Below, in pieces: positions 32,361 to 43,061 of a stretch of 43,880 nucleotides of DNA. The notes below the pieces were generated by a model that saw only the letters and a program-made list of their open reading frames with translations, had not been told where the DNA came from and did not search any database. The DNA comes from Welwitschia mirabilis. Its lineage: Eukaryota; Gnetophyta; Gnetopsida; Welwitschiales. The stretch is from the NCBI GenBank assembly GCA_051453625.1, contig JBOZIK010000001.1:16308150-16352029 (forward strand), given 5' to 3'. The translations under genes were made by a program, and so were the position numbers. Numbering within the stretch: position 1 is the first letter of the stretch; each line of letters opens with the position of its first letter.

Positions 32361-35300
32361 AATCATTTCTAGTTAGTTTAGTATTTCACCTTTGAAATAT
32401 ACTAAATTTGGTAAATGTATCCTTATTCCTAATCCAAGCCTAGATAGAAATCAATAATGTTTACTTAACTTAGCTAAGTAAGAATTTTAGTTTAGGATAA
32501 TAGGATTCTTGCTAGTCTCGATCATCTCAATATTTAGATCAAACATTAGAATAGTCATTTATCCTTACATTTTTTAATGCTTTAGATCATGAGTTGACTT
32601 TCTCCTATACCTTAAGGTTAGTGTTTCTTGAAGATAGTCTTATTAGATTTATGAGACTTATAACAAGATATTTGAACTTATATCCTCTCTTGAAAACATT
32701 AGCCCAACCTCTTCTTATACATTCATTTTGGAAGAACCTCATTAACAAGAAGTCTTCTTAGTGGCTTATTGAAGAGAGCTCTTAACACTACTCTCTACTA
32801 CCTTTTAATAGCTAATAGGCCTTCTTGGTAATGTTTCTTTGTATATTTTAGCATATCCACTTTTTACATTTGGTTCTAATTAAGAAATTACTCTATTTAT
32901 AACCTACAAGATTACCAGATATCACTATTAATAATACTATAGGATGTCATTGAGGTATGCCTTCAGAAGTAGGGTACCTTGAAGGGAATTTTTATTTACC
33001 TCTTACAAACTTAATTTTTGCAAAATTAAAGCTCCTTGAGAGGAATATTTTTCAAATATTATTCTAATTAAGAACATTAAACCTATCTCTATTAGTCTCA
33101 GATGGAATTAACCTTAAATATGATTATCTTGTGATTAAATTTTTAGAACTTATCTTAAGTAAAGTAACATAACATAGTGCAATTTATAGGATTTTCAAAA
33201 TCATGTAAATCCCCTCCATTAGGAAATTCTTCTAGTGAATCTCCATTCCTCTAAGAAATGAGTAGTCTTTTCCTTAGAAGTTAATGTAATGAAAAAAGGA
33301 AATATCTGTAATCATTTTTACATAACTATTTAATTTCACTCAGATGACTTATTAGACTTGTTTTTTCTATTTTGTTAAAGGATCTCAAAGAAAATTATTT
33401 GTATAATCAACCTTACCTATATCCTACTTCTTTTGTAGTATCTGCATATCTGACATCGAAATTGATTATATTAACATAATATATTTATCTTCTAAACAAC
33501 TAACCTAATATTGATCATTCATTAACATAAAAAGATTAGCATTTTAGTAAATATAACCTATAAGGCATGTATAGCAATAAATACACTTCTTATAATTAAT
33601 CCCTACTTAATGTTTTAAGCATCACAATTCTACCAACACCACTTAAATTATCTCTAACAAATATTCCTAAATGCCTCAACACTGTAAGAACTCCAAGATT
33701 TGTAGAAAAAAATTAAATCAATGAAGCAAAATACTATTTGAAAGAATAGGCTACTGTTTAAAGTTCCAAATGGAAAACATCAAGTGAAGAATAGAATAAG
33801 TCATATGAAGAGCAATACAAAGCAAAGAAAAAGTAATATTCACAAGTTATTGAATCTAGTTATAAGTATGACAAGTATGCATTAAGAGGAAAATCAAAAT
33901 TGATATGCTAATGAGTTTCTCAGAATCATCGGCATAATAAGTAATAAATGCTCATTTTTTCTTGGATGAATTATTTTAATAAAGTGCTTGAGTATATGAG
34001 GAGAATGGATGCCTGGAGAATTGCTATTGCTAGCCATTGCAGATTCATAGAATATAGAAATTCTACTAGAATGACTTATTTCTTTACCACAATTAAGTTT
34101 GCATTAAAAACAAAAGTGAAATTTAGGTAAATATTTTAGTCTACAAAAATTCAATATTGAAAGATGAAAACTATAGATTATAAAATAAAGATATAAAATC
34201 ATAGGCCATTTCTAGGTTCATCCTCTTGTTCCCTCTACATTCTTAATTACCTTCGCATCTTAGCAACAATGAGGGATTGACAATTTTCTTTGAATCTTTT
34301 TGCCTATGTTTCATCAAAGAAACTTTCACATGTAACAAACCTAATTGTAACCAAACATTTTACAAAACTGATGATTTAAAAGAGCAAAGAGGTAATTAAC
34401 CTATTATGTCATTTATCCCTTAAGAACTTTACTTAACAAAAGTACCAAGTAATGATGAATATATCAGTTGTTATTAGAAATGTTTATTAGCTAGTTAGTT
34501 CTAAGTTCAAGTCTTATAAATAACATTTATAATATATGACTTAAAATTGGGTGTTACATTTATTTAAAAATTCCATTTAATAATAATCTTAGATTTCTCC
34601 TTGGTAAAGATATATAATGGCTTAACTCGAATAAATCCCACTTAAATATTAGCTAATGCTATTATGTTAGGTCCAATTTAGTTCTTAAATAATAAACTTA
34701 AACTTTATTTCTCACTAGTTATTTATACTAATTAAGTCTTCTCTCATATCATGGGCCTAACTCTGAGCTCTTGCTTATGCTATACGTGTTATGTATACAT
34801 GGTTTGTCTTTTCTTTTTTTTTTTTAATCTCATTTATAGTTCTTTTATTTAATTTCTTTGGCTAAATTCATAATTTTGATTTTATTTCACACATTTTTTC
34901 CTTAACTTATTAGGATTTAGAATGATATATTGGGCCTTGAAGTGGAAGATTCACTAGATAATATAAGTAGAACTATCATAGAGGCATTAGAGGAAGTACA
35001 CAACATAGAAGTGTAAAGAAGAAAAGACTTATAATCTAAAAGTTTAAGCTTAAGAAATTTCTATAAAAAATCTTTTGAAGTAAATATCACAAATTAGAGT
35101 GAAATATTATTATATTGCAATAGTCTAAGTTTATTTTAATTTTAGATAATGCAAGGAGATCAACAGGATATTTTTGCTTATGAAATTGTATTATTTTTAA
35201 ACACATGTGAGTATTGTCAACTATGTTCTTAGAATTTGTTTTCAATTAATTATGTGATCTCTTTTCAAATCTCTAATGAAGATATGGTAGTTCATAATGT

Positions 35301-35536
35301 TTTCCTTAATCAAGTAAGCTTTATAACCTTAGGAAATAGAAAGATTAAAAGTTCATGTATAGAAAAAGAGTTTTTGATAACTTTAAATTTAATATACATA
35401 TATAATACAATCTTTAAAGAGTGCATGCCATTGAAACAAGTGAAGAGTAGAGGAAGAATGAAATTTCTAAAAGATTGTTTATTCTAGACATGAGTGATGA
35501 TCAGTGATTTTAAAACAATCAAAATCATTGATTAAT

Positions 35537-35555
35537 AAGGTTATGGATAACATTC
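35537..35555 (+). repeat. Left target-site duplication of the L1
   Basis: AAGGTTATGGATAACATTC; repeated at 36410-36428 with a single T/C difference. Confidence 0.88.
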
Positions 35556-36409
35556 CCTCTTGAATCAATTGACAGGTCTAATGCATTAGATAAAACATAG
35601 TTTTAGAACTCAGTCTACATAGCACAACGTCATCAAAGTACTAATCTTAGCTAGCATCTATTTTATCTGGCAAAGCATAAATGAAAAATTATTCAAGAAA
35701 GCTAAGTTTAGGCCTCACCATCTAATTAAAGAAATTCAATCTCAGTTAAAGATCAACCTTGCTTCTATACAGAGGATGAAAGACAACAAAAAAAACCATT
35801 TTTGCTATCAAATAATGGACATCTTTCTTCAGTTTTTGGATAGAAGAAATTAATAGTTTTACACCTTCTTTCCTATCTTCAAGCATAGTTTCATTCTAAT
35901 TGGCTTTCTAAGGAATCAAGTAGATAAGCCTACTATGATGTTAGATAGTAGAATGTGAGTATGTTAAGAATCTTCTATTTCTAGATAGTGCTTTACTCCT
36001 AGTCCAGTCCTCATCCAGAATGCAATCAGGCTAGTCTAGCTAGAAGCCTAGCCAAGTGTTATTAGCTTCTGGCTCATCTAATTCCATTAGTAGAAGAGAA
36101 ACAGATTGAAAGATTTAATGCCCTTGCCTTTTCTCAGGGCGGTGAGCAGGAGAGCTCCAAAGGTCTAATATCTAAAGCTAAGAGTGAGAAATATTAGAGG
36201 AAAATCACTAATTCAAGAACTTTTTCAAAGCCTTAGCATATAGTAGCAATCTTGAAGATCAACCAGTTTAAAATAGCTAGTATTGCATTTTTGTAGATCA
36301 CTGTTTTAAACTTAAAACTTTAACCTTATCTATATTAAGCCTAGTTTTTTCCATCTTATGTATGAGTCTATAGTAATAAAAATTTCAATGTTCATTTAAA
36401 AAATTGAAA
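35556..36409 (+). mobile_element. 5'-truncated plant L1 (LINE) insertion
   Basis: 854 bases flanked by a 19-base target duplication and ending in an A-rich tail (TTTAAAAAATTGAAAA). Internal region 1 has the uninterrupted sequence at about 27588 (ATAAGATTATGAACAAATTTC), which serves as an empty site. Only the last part of ORF2 and the 3' untranslated region are present, the usual result of incomplete target-primed reverse transcription. Confidence 0.88.
35557..35853 (+). pseudogene. L1 ORF2 C-terminal fragment
   Basis: ORF2 encodes endonuclease and RT. What remains is the zf-RVT-type C-terminal tail: LILASIYFIWQSINEKLFKK followed by PHHLIKEIQSQL, matching the L-A-x-x-Y-x-I-W-x-E-R-N-x-R-I-F plus I-x-E-I pattern of plant L1 proteins. 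From 35629 the frame is open to a TAA at 35851-35853; upstream stops at 35611 and 35623 interrupt it. Confidence 0.75.
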
Positions 36410-36428
36410 AAGGTTATGGACAACATTC
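36410..36428 (+). repeat. Right target-site duplication of the L1
   Basis: AAGGTTATGGACAACATTC, partner of 35537-35555, immediately after the A-rich tail. Confidence 0.88.
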
Positions 36429-36626
36429 TACCTTATTCAACTAAATCAAAAGTTAACCAATTAAAGTTTTGAATCAATTGGAAACTATAGCAAAAAACAG
36501 ATAAAATTAACTTATAAGTATAATGACTAGAAGAGATAGAAGTGGAAGCTACTTGAAAATATGAAATAGATGTATTTTAGTGAAGAACTAAGCCTTTTTA
36601 TTTAGGTTTTGAGGATGAAACTTTTT

Positions 36627-36641
36627 AAAGAAGTGGAGTAA
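36627..36641 (+). other. Polypurine tract before LTR C
   Basis: AAAGAAGTGGAGTAA directly precedes TGTTACATTT, as before LTR B. Confidence 0.75.
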
Positions 36642-37023
36642 TGTTACATTTATACTTTTAAGATTTAGAGAATCAGCCTAAAAGTTTAATTGAAATAAAT
36701 TTTTTTCTTATAAATCCTCAAATTAATCAAAATATTTTATATATTTTAAGATTTCTATGCATAAATTTTTATTGTGAAAATTCTATGTAATAATTTTTCA
36801 TGTTTTAAAGCAATTAAAAATTTGTCCTTCTTGAAACATCTTAAGATTAATTATGATTGTTGTGAAATTTTGTAATTATTATATTGTTATCTAAAAAATA
36901 ATTTATATATGATTTTTGAAAATTTCTCATTATTGTAATATTTATATTATGTATATAAATATTTATTTTTATGATATTAATGCATCCAGTGGCCTGACAA
37001 GGAATGGAATAAGATTGGTTATT

Positions 37024-37210
37024 GAATCTTTACCAACTTTTACCATCTTGACCACCCTTGTTCATGATGTTTTATCTTCATATATATAGAATACTTATTA
37101 ACTTTTGCCACCTCAAATATCCTCCTTCATGATGTTTTGTCTTTACATATAAAGAATCTTTACCAATTTTTGCCACCTTAACCATCCTACTTTCTAATGT
37201 TTTATCTTAA
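37024..37210 (+). repeat. Three-copy ~65-bp tandem repeat in LTR C
   Basis: The clearest copy: GAATCTTTACCAA.TTTT.CCACCT, ...CCTTCATGATGTTTT, ...CATATATAGAAT repeated three times upstream of the TATA box. Confidence 0.82.
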
Positions 37211-37247
37211 TATTTTTATGACACTATACCTTCCACCAAACTTTTGT

Positions 37248-37255
37248 TATAAATA
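37248..37255 (+). promoter_or_regulatory. TATA box of LTR C
   Basis: TATAAATA followed by GGATCATTTTCCC. Confidence 0.65.
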
Positions 37256-38476
37256 GGATCATTTTCCCTCTTTTTTCTTACTTTAATTTTTGAGAAGCCT
37301 TTGCTACTAAAATTTTGATCTTGGATAAGCCTTTGAACATTCAAGCTTTAGAATCTTTGAGATTTCTTGAATATTTATTTTAATTTGGTATGATTCATAT
37401 TTTATTTTGATTCCTTCTTGTATGGTCTTTATGATTTTTTTGATTACTTCTTATATAGTTTATAATATTCATTACATTCTTGTATGGTTCTTAAATTTTC
37501 ATTTATCTCTTACACAGTCCTCATCTCTTGCATCTTAAATAGCCTTATGTTTTAAATGATTTTAATTGTTACTACATTCTTATATGGTTATCTGTGCATA
37601 TCATTTAAGAGTTACTTACTTTATTTGTACTTCATACACCTTATATTGGTACTTTTCTTGGGTAATTGTATCACAACCCTTCTCTTCTTATCAAAGCCTT
37701 GTGATGAATTCTTCGTTTAACTTGTTTTGATTATTGGCCTTGGTTGATGAATTTTAAATAAGAAAATTAAAACTAGCTAAGGTAACTAGTTGTTTAAACT
37801 TTAGAAAGAGATTCTCTCTAAAGGAAGTCCAAAGGCCATAGGATGAAAATTCTATAATGAATAGGGAAAATGTGATCAATTTACCAATTATTCCTCCTTG
37901 ATTGTATGCAAGTAGATTACTAAAATCTATTGTGGAGTAACATTAAGGAATATGAATTTAAATGAAGCCTTAATCTTTTCTGGATTATTATTGATATCCC
38001 TTTGTACTTAAAAATCCTTATCATTTCAACCCTTGTCATGGACCATACTAGGAATTGTGAAGGTTATAGTTCTCATACCATATTATTTGTGTTAAATAGG
38101 TGATTAAGTAGAGCACAATAAAAGTTGATTTGTCTTTCTAAGGAGGATATTTGGAAATGTTAATTTTCTATCTTATGCTTGAAAAATTATTAAAATGAAG
38201 TGATTTTTCATCTTTGTACTTGTAATTTATTAAATCTTTTGGTTGACCTTTATCATATGATGACAATATAATACTTGAATTATCTTGGATATAAAGAGCT
38301 ATTGGTTTTCTCTTATATTTAAACATGACATAAGTTATTTATCTCCTTTACTTGTAAAAATTATTTATGAATATATTTTTTATATATTTAGAATGAATTG
38401 GAATTACTCGTTTAAATATTTAATAAAAGCATTTGTAAAAAAATAAGTTTGCATTGTGGAATTTCTATGATGTAAT

Positions 38477-38721
38477 AAGCTAACCACCACTCATCCTCAT
38501 AGGAAGTTTTTAATTCTTATTGCTAATGTATTAGCTCATAACATTAATAGCTAATGATAAAAAAAATGTTCATCATGATACCTAGCTATTAAAATAACTT
38601 TATTTGATCTTAAATGTTTTTAAAGCTCCATCAAGATCTTAATATCCTCTATGTAAATCTATGTATTAATAGACTATTATTACTAATGTTATTTTGTATT
38701 CTCCTTATCATTTAAGGCTTA
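38477..38721. other. Unassigned spacer between LTR C and the CACTA-like end
   Basis: No coding or repeat content recognised in these 245 AT-rich bases. Confidence 0.4.
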
Positions 38722-38995
38722 TACTACATGAAATAAAGGCTTTTAAGGTATTTATTTAAATAAATTTTTTTGTTATAGGGCATTTTAAGCACTCATTTTA
38801 ATAAATTTCTTGAATTAAAAAAATTATAATCTTTTTAAGGCATTTTTAAAATGAACGCCTTAAAATCTCATTTTAACTATTTTTAAGATGTGTATTAAAA
38901 AATGCCTTAAATTCCTTTCCTCTTTTAAGGGTTTAACTAAATAAATGCCATAAAAGATGATATCTTTTAAGATGTTTAATTGGACAAATGCCTTA
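38722..38995 (+). mobile_element. CACTA (En/Spm)-like transposon left terminus
   Basis: TACTACATGAAATAAAGGCTTTTA is a decayed form of the plant CACTA terminal sequence CACTACAAGAAA..., and it is followed by a dense subterminal array of TTTTAAGGCATT and its complement AATGCCTTAAAA. About ten variants lie between 38739 and 38992, in both orientations. Such arrays bind the element's transposase. The element would extend rightwards; its other end and its transposase were not identified in the window. Confidence 0.65.
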
Positions 38996-39773
38996 AAAGC
39001 TGAGTAAAATTACCTCCTCCTTTTACTAAACATAAAACCATCATGTGTGTAAAAGACATTATATTGCAAAATCTAGAGGGATCGCATGCGTAGTTGCTTA
39101 GAAGAAGGCAATTTTTCTTCTTTGAAAGGGGAGACATCCTAATCATACCTATATCCATTTCACACATTTTTATTTAGTTATTAATCCATAAGGCTAGTGC
39201 CTGAATTATTATGTGGAATAATTCTCTCGAAAATCAGAAGAATAATATGTGCTTTCTTTGAAGATAAATATTTTATTTGAGATTTTAACATTGCAAACAT
39301 CATTCTGTATAACTAGGAATAGGCACCCAAATCCTCTCCAACATCCTCTTCTACAACTGTAGTGCCTCATACTGCTAGTAAGTATAGACACATATCTTCT
39401 TAAATTACCCTGACCCTAACATGCTTTAGAACTTTAGAAATTAAACTTCACAGTTAACTCTTACTTTCATTGTATTGTCTTTGTTTGTTTGCTAGTAGTT
39501 TTTAATCTTAAAGCATACTATCTCTCTATGACATTACTATTCTAATTTCTTTCATTTTTTTATTACTTGCATGAACACAGTTTTGAGTGTGTACATTATA
39601 GAAGATTCCTGAAATTAAATTAGGAACTAAAATCATGCATCTATTTGGTAAATCTACAGTCATTAAAGAATGATGTAATTTATTTTGTTTTATCAATAAC
39701 TAACTAGCATGTAATCTTGTATTTAGTTTGGATAATGTTATTGATTTATAGTTCTAAGTAAAAATTTATGATC
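38996..39773. other. Unassigned sequence inside the CACTA-like end
   Basis: Short open stretches on the minus strand (39167-38976, 39391-39209) match no family I recognise. Base composition is slightly less AT-rich than in the LTR array. Confidence 0.35.
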
Positions 39774-40377
39774 NNNNNNNNNNNNNNNNNNNNNNNNNNN
39801 NNNNNNNNNNNNNNNNNNNNNNNNNNNNNNNNNNNNNNNNNNNNNNNNNNNNNNNNNNNNNNNNNNNNNNNNNNNNNNNNNNNNNNNNNNNNNNNNNNNN
39901 NNNNNNNNNNNNNNNNNNNNNNNNNNNNNNNNNNNNNNNNNNNNNNNNNNNNNNNNNNNNNNNNNNNNNNNNNNNNNNNNNNNNNNNNNNNNNNNNNNNN
40001 NNNNNNNNNNNNNNNNNNNNNNNNNNNNNNNNNNNNNNNNNNNNNNNNNNNNNNNNNNNNNNNNNNNNNNNNNNNNNNNNNNNNNNNNNNNNNNNNNNNN
40101 NNNNNNNNNNNNNNNNNNNNNNNNNNNNNNNNNNNNNNNNNNNNNNNNNNNNNNNNNNNNNNNNNNNNNNNNNNNNNNNNNNNNNNNNNNNNNNNNNNNN
40201 NNNNNNNNNNNNNNNNNNNNNNNNNNNNNNNNNNNNNNNNNNNNNNNNNNNNNNNNNNNNNNNNNNNNNNNNNNNNNNNNNNNNNNNNNNNNNNNNNNNN
40301 NNNNNNNNNNNNNNNNNNNNNNNNNNNNNNNNNNNNNNNNNNNNNNNNNNNNNNNNNNNNNNNNNNNNNNNNNNNNN
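39774..40377. other. 604-base assembly gap
   Basis: Unresolved bases within the region that carries captured-gene-like fragments. Confidence 0.9.
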
Positions 40378-40722
40378 TATGATCAACATGACTATTCTGA
40401 CTAGTGGACAAAGTTGTAGATAAGGCTTTTAAGCTTGGATTAATTCATAAGATATTAAAATAAAAATTTATTGATCATGACCTATGCTTCTTGTGTCTGG
40501 CATTCTTTGCTTAGCCATAGTTATATATGCATAAATTGGAGCTTCATTCTTAATAGCTGGGCCAATTATAGTATTTTTTTTAAAGCATAAAATTTTATAA
40601 TTTACATAACCTTTTGGGTGCATAGGATGATACTTGAGATATAAACAATAATCAAAAAAATAAAGCACTATAGCACTAGGTATAATTAATAAATTATAAA
40701 TTCAATGTTTATCCATTTCTAA

Positions 40723-40890
40723 TGCTCTAGAATAATTCTTCTTCTTAGTTATATGATAGTAAATAGAAATTACAGTGCTAATATGTACTTCCAAGTGTTC
40801 AATAATGGTTTTTGATTCTAGATTCCACATACATACATAATTATCCTCTGAGCCACTAACTATGTGCAAGTAGCCTCTATCAAGAATCAA
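40723..40890 (-). pseudogene. WDR5-like WD40 repeat fragment
   Basis: WDR5 is a beta-propeller subunit of COMPASS-type histone H3 lysine-4 methyltransferase complexes. The minus strand encodes HIVSGSEDNYVCMWNLESK, then LEVHISTVISIYYH, then SRALEMDK. This corresponds to the last two blades of plant WDR5 (IVSGSEDNxVYxWxLxxK, LEGHTDTVISVxxHPT, ASGALDNDKT). Only about 55 residues of a roughly 300-residue protein remain, with no start or stop. The remainder of the propeller is not visible upstream, where a copia RT fragment lies. It is a gene fragment, either a capture by the CACTA-like element or an independent pseudogene. Another WD40 protein remains possible. Confidence 0.62.
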
Positions 40891-40984
40891 TTACAAATAT
40901 AAACCACTAACTATGTGTAACTAATCTAATATCATATTAGATTTCATTACAAATGAGGTATATTTGAATAAAGCCTATAAAAGA

Positions 40985-41620
40985 TCAAGTATATTCAAAG
41001 TTAAGAGTCACAGTTTAAGTTGTGTTCCAAAGTGCTTTATTTAAGTTGTATACATGATTAGGTTATTAACTATTAATGAAGCCTAGAGGCTTTTCTACAT
41101 TAGACTTTCTCACTAATAGTAACATTAAAAAAAAAAGCAATTTTTACCTCTATTTTTGAAAACCTAATTTTATAAGAAATAGCAAAAATGAACTAAACTC
41201 TAATGATTTCTAATTTAGCAACTATAACATAGGTCTTATAATAATTAATATCTAAATTAACCTTATGCCACTACTTAAGCTTTGTTTTTTATAATGTTCC
41301 ATCTTCATCCATTTTATTTTTAAACATCTATTTGGTTCTTACCACATGCTTACCTTGATCTCTAGGAACTAGTTGCCATACATTAGTTCTTATAAATTGG
41401 TTTAGGTATTTTTGCATGGCCTCTATATAATAGCTATCCCTTAAAGCTTCATTGTTATTCTTCTCCACCTATGAATCAAACAAAAAGTCAACAAAATATT
41501 CTTCATATCTCTTCTTATCTCTACTCCTAAATAATATCCTCCAACAATAATTTATTGGATGATGCCTTCAAATTCTAGAAGACAACAAGATGTATTTAAT
41601 TTGTGATAAAGATAATAAAG
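40985..41620 (-). pseudogene. pol: Ty1/copia (Sirevirus-like) RT N-terminal fragment
   Basis: Minus-strand frames give NNNEALRDSYYIEAMQKYL, QFIRTNVWQLVPRDQGKHVV, MFKNKMDEDGTL, then YYKTYVIVAKLEIIRV and, past a frame change, a decayed MDVKxAFLNG with TISEKV. These match the start of the copia RT domain including IEAMQEELxQFxRNxVWxLVPRP and KWVFKNKxDEDG; the Trp of KW is TAG. It is the part of RT that the relic at 6970-7520 lacks, but it is on the opposite strand and 34 kb away, so it belongs to another copy. Confidence 0.82.
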
Positions 41621-42014
41621 ATAGATTAGCAATGTAGGAGATGTTATCAATGGTAGAAGATAACTGCTTCACATTAGATGGAGGAGTTATGTCATTGTCA
41701 TCTACTATGTTTGAGGAGAATGGTAATGAAAGGGAAGATAAGGAATCTCATGATATGTGAACCATAATATCATTATCCTTAATTCCTTCATTATGATTGA
41801 AAATTGTTAAATCAATGACTAGTTAACATAACTTTATAAATATAAATCAATAACAAATTGTTCTAGACCAATTTGTTGTAATAGTTTTTTTGATCTCATA
41901 ATATCGATTAAGCTTCCTTTAGTATTCCACCAGATCTCACCTTGACCTTTTCTACTACAAAATTTAAGAATTAATTAATCAAATATAGAAAGTATTGAAA
42001 TGTAGGAAGTCATA
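41621..42014 (-). other. Unassigned, possibly linker of the copia pol fragment
   Basis: The sequence immediately upstream (minus strand) of the copia RT could be the variable linker between integrase and RT, but no motif confirms it. Nothing else is recognised. Confidence 0.3.
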
Positions 42015-42813
42015 AATATATCACTACTGATGCTGCCCTTAAAGGAAAGAGAATGATTTATGAAAATGGCATTTCAATACTAGTTTTGACCCCAATTCCT
42101 TAATAAAGTTTACCAATCTATTTCAAATTCCTTTACTTTCATGCCTATCATATCTCCATTTCCAGTCACATTTGTAATGAGGATTAGGTAGAAGTAATAA
42201 TATCCATTGATAGTGAGCCTTATGTTCCTCTCTTTCATATATTTGATCTCGTACTTCTCAAAAATTCAATACCATTCAATCACTCATTAATCAACTAATA
42301 AATATTTAGTAATTTGGGATAAGAGATGTAACTTTTGTATTAAATAGGAGTAATTCCAGCTCTTCAAATGCCAATTTATTGGAAGACAGTCATAGATAAA
42401 TCAAAATATATTTTGAGAGGGTTATATCAACCTCTATCATTGCTTGAAAGAGCATAACTAAGAGGGCACAAGTTCATTATAGTAACTATAATAGAAGGGC
42501 TACCAGAAAAACATCATTGAGGGTCATCCACACATTTTATTTTAAATCAAGTTTCATAGGCAGATCCACTATTAAAGAGAATAGTGCTAAGCATAGCAAT
42601 GCTTATTCCATGTCCTTGATTAATAAATTCCCATATCCACAGGCCCCAACTATACTAATCATACATCAAATGATTAAAAATACGTAACACACTTTTCTTA
42701 GTAAAATTTAAGTATAGATAATCTTGGGAACTTACCCATAGTTCCGATGGCATCAGAACCTTCATAGAAAGTGACATAGGCATATTGCCATCTAGATCTC
42801 TCTTTAATTTCTC
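42015..42813 (-). pseudogene. Alpha-expansin pseudogene with a retained intron
   Basis: Expansins are secreted proteins that loosen plant cell walls. On the minus strand, exon 1 carries WQYAYVTFYEGSDAIGTM (42795-42736; family WQxAHATFYGGSDASGTMG). It ends at a GT donor, and an 86-base intron (42735-42650) with a TAG acceptor lies exactly where EXPA genes have an intron. Exon 2 reads GACGYGNL, then after a frame change INQGHGISIAMLSTILFN, FKIKCVDDPQ, CFSGSPSIITIMN, FDLSMTVFQ and RAGITPI (to about 42330). After about 75 unaligned bases come IRLTINGYYYFYLILITNVT and RNWGQN (42083-42096), ending about 42015 (SLSFKGSISSD). Stops replace Trp and Gln. The signal peptide is not seen. The kept intron shows it is not a processed copy. 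Confidence 0.88.
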
Positions 42814-43061
42814 CTAAAATCAACAATAAAGATGTCAACATGAATATTGTTTTAAGTACTCACATTGTTATTTTGCCAACGAATAATAGTGCATTCTTCA
42901 TTTGATACCATAACTCTTTTGTGCCTTACTGCAGACCCATCCTCTTTTGAATATTTCAAACATTACATTAGTTATTTTCTTTTGTACTTTATTGGTTCAT
43001 AATTATATTCTATGTTGTGCATGAGATGAAGGGAACTAGTAGAGTCTCATTTTCTTCACTC
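42814..43061 (-). other. Unassigned stretch between expansin and ARF fragments
   Basis: A minus-strand open stretch at about 42957-42864 (SAVRHKRVMVSNEECTIIRW) ends at a GTGAGT and could be spliced by a 50-base GT-AG interval onto the expansin exon. That interval is short for a plant intron and I do not recognise the peptide. Confidence 0.3.

Larger units (their letters stand above)
29671..36641 (+). mobile_element. Internal region 2 of the LTR family
   Basis: Second copy of the internal region, colinear with region 1 but without N2. It contains two extra segments relative to region 1: 32660-32972 (about 310 bases) and the L1 insertion 35556-36409. No coding motif of the host family is recognised on either strand. 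Short open stretches such as 33948-34130 are partly conserved in region 1 but match nothing I know. Confidence 0.78.
36642..38476 (+). repeat. LTR C, terminal 3' LTR
   Basis: About 1835 bp, aligned end to end with LTR B. It starts TGTTACATTT and ends near GATGTAATA (decayed GATGTTACA). No primer site follows, so this is the right end of the array. It contains the three-unit repeat at about 37024-37210 and a TATA box at 37248-37255. Confidence 0.88.

Noticed and set aside
33948-34130. 60-codon frame partly conserved between internal regions 1 and 2
   Set aside because: The conservation is no better than the surrounding non-coding DNA, and region 1 has a stop within it.
40468-40668. 66-codon minus-strand frame next to the WDR5-like fragment
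   Set aside because: Considered as another WD40 blade because of GYVNYK, but the order relative to the C-terminal blades is wrong and nothing else matches.
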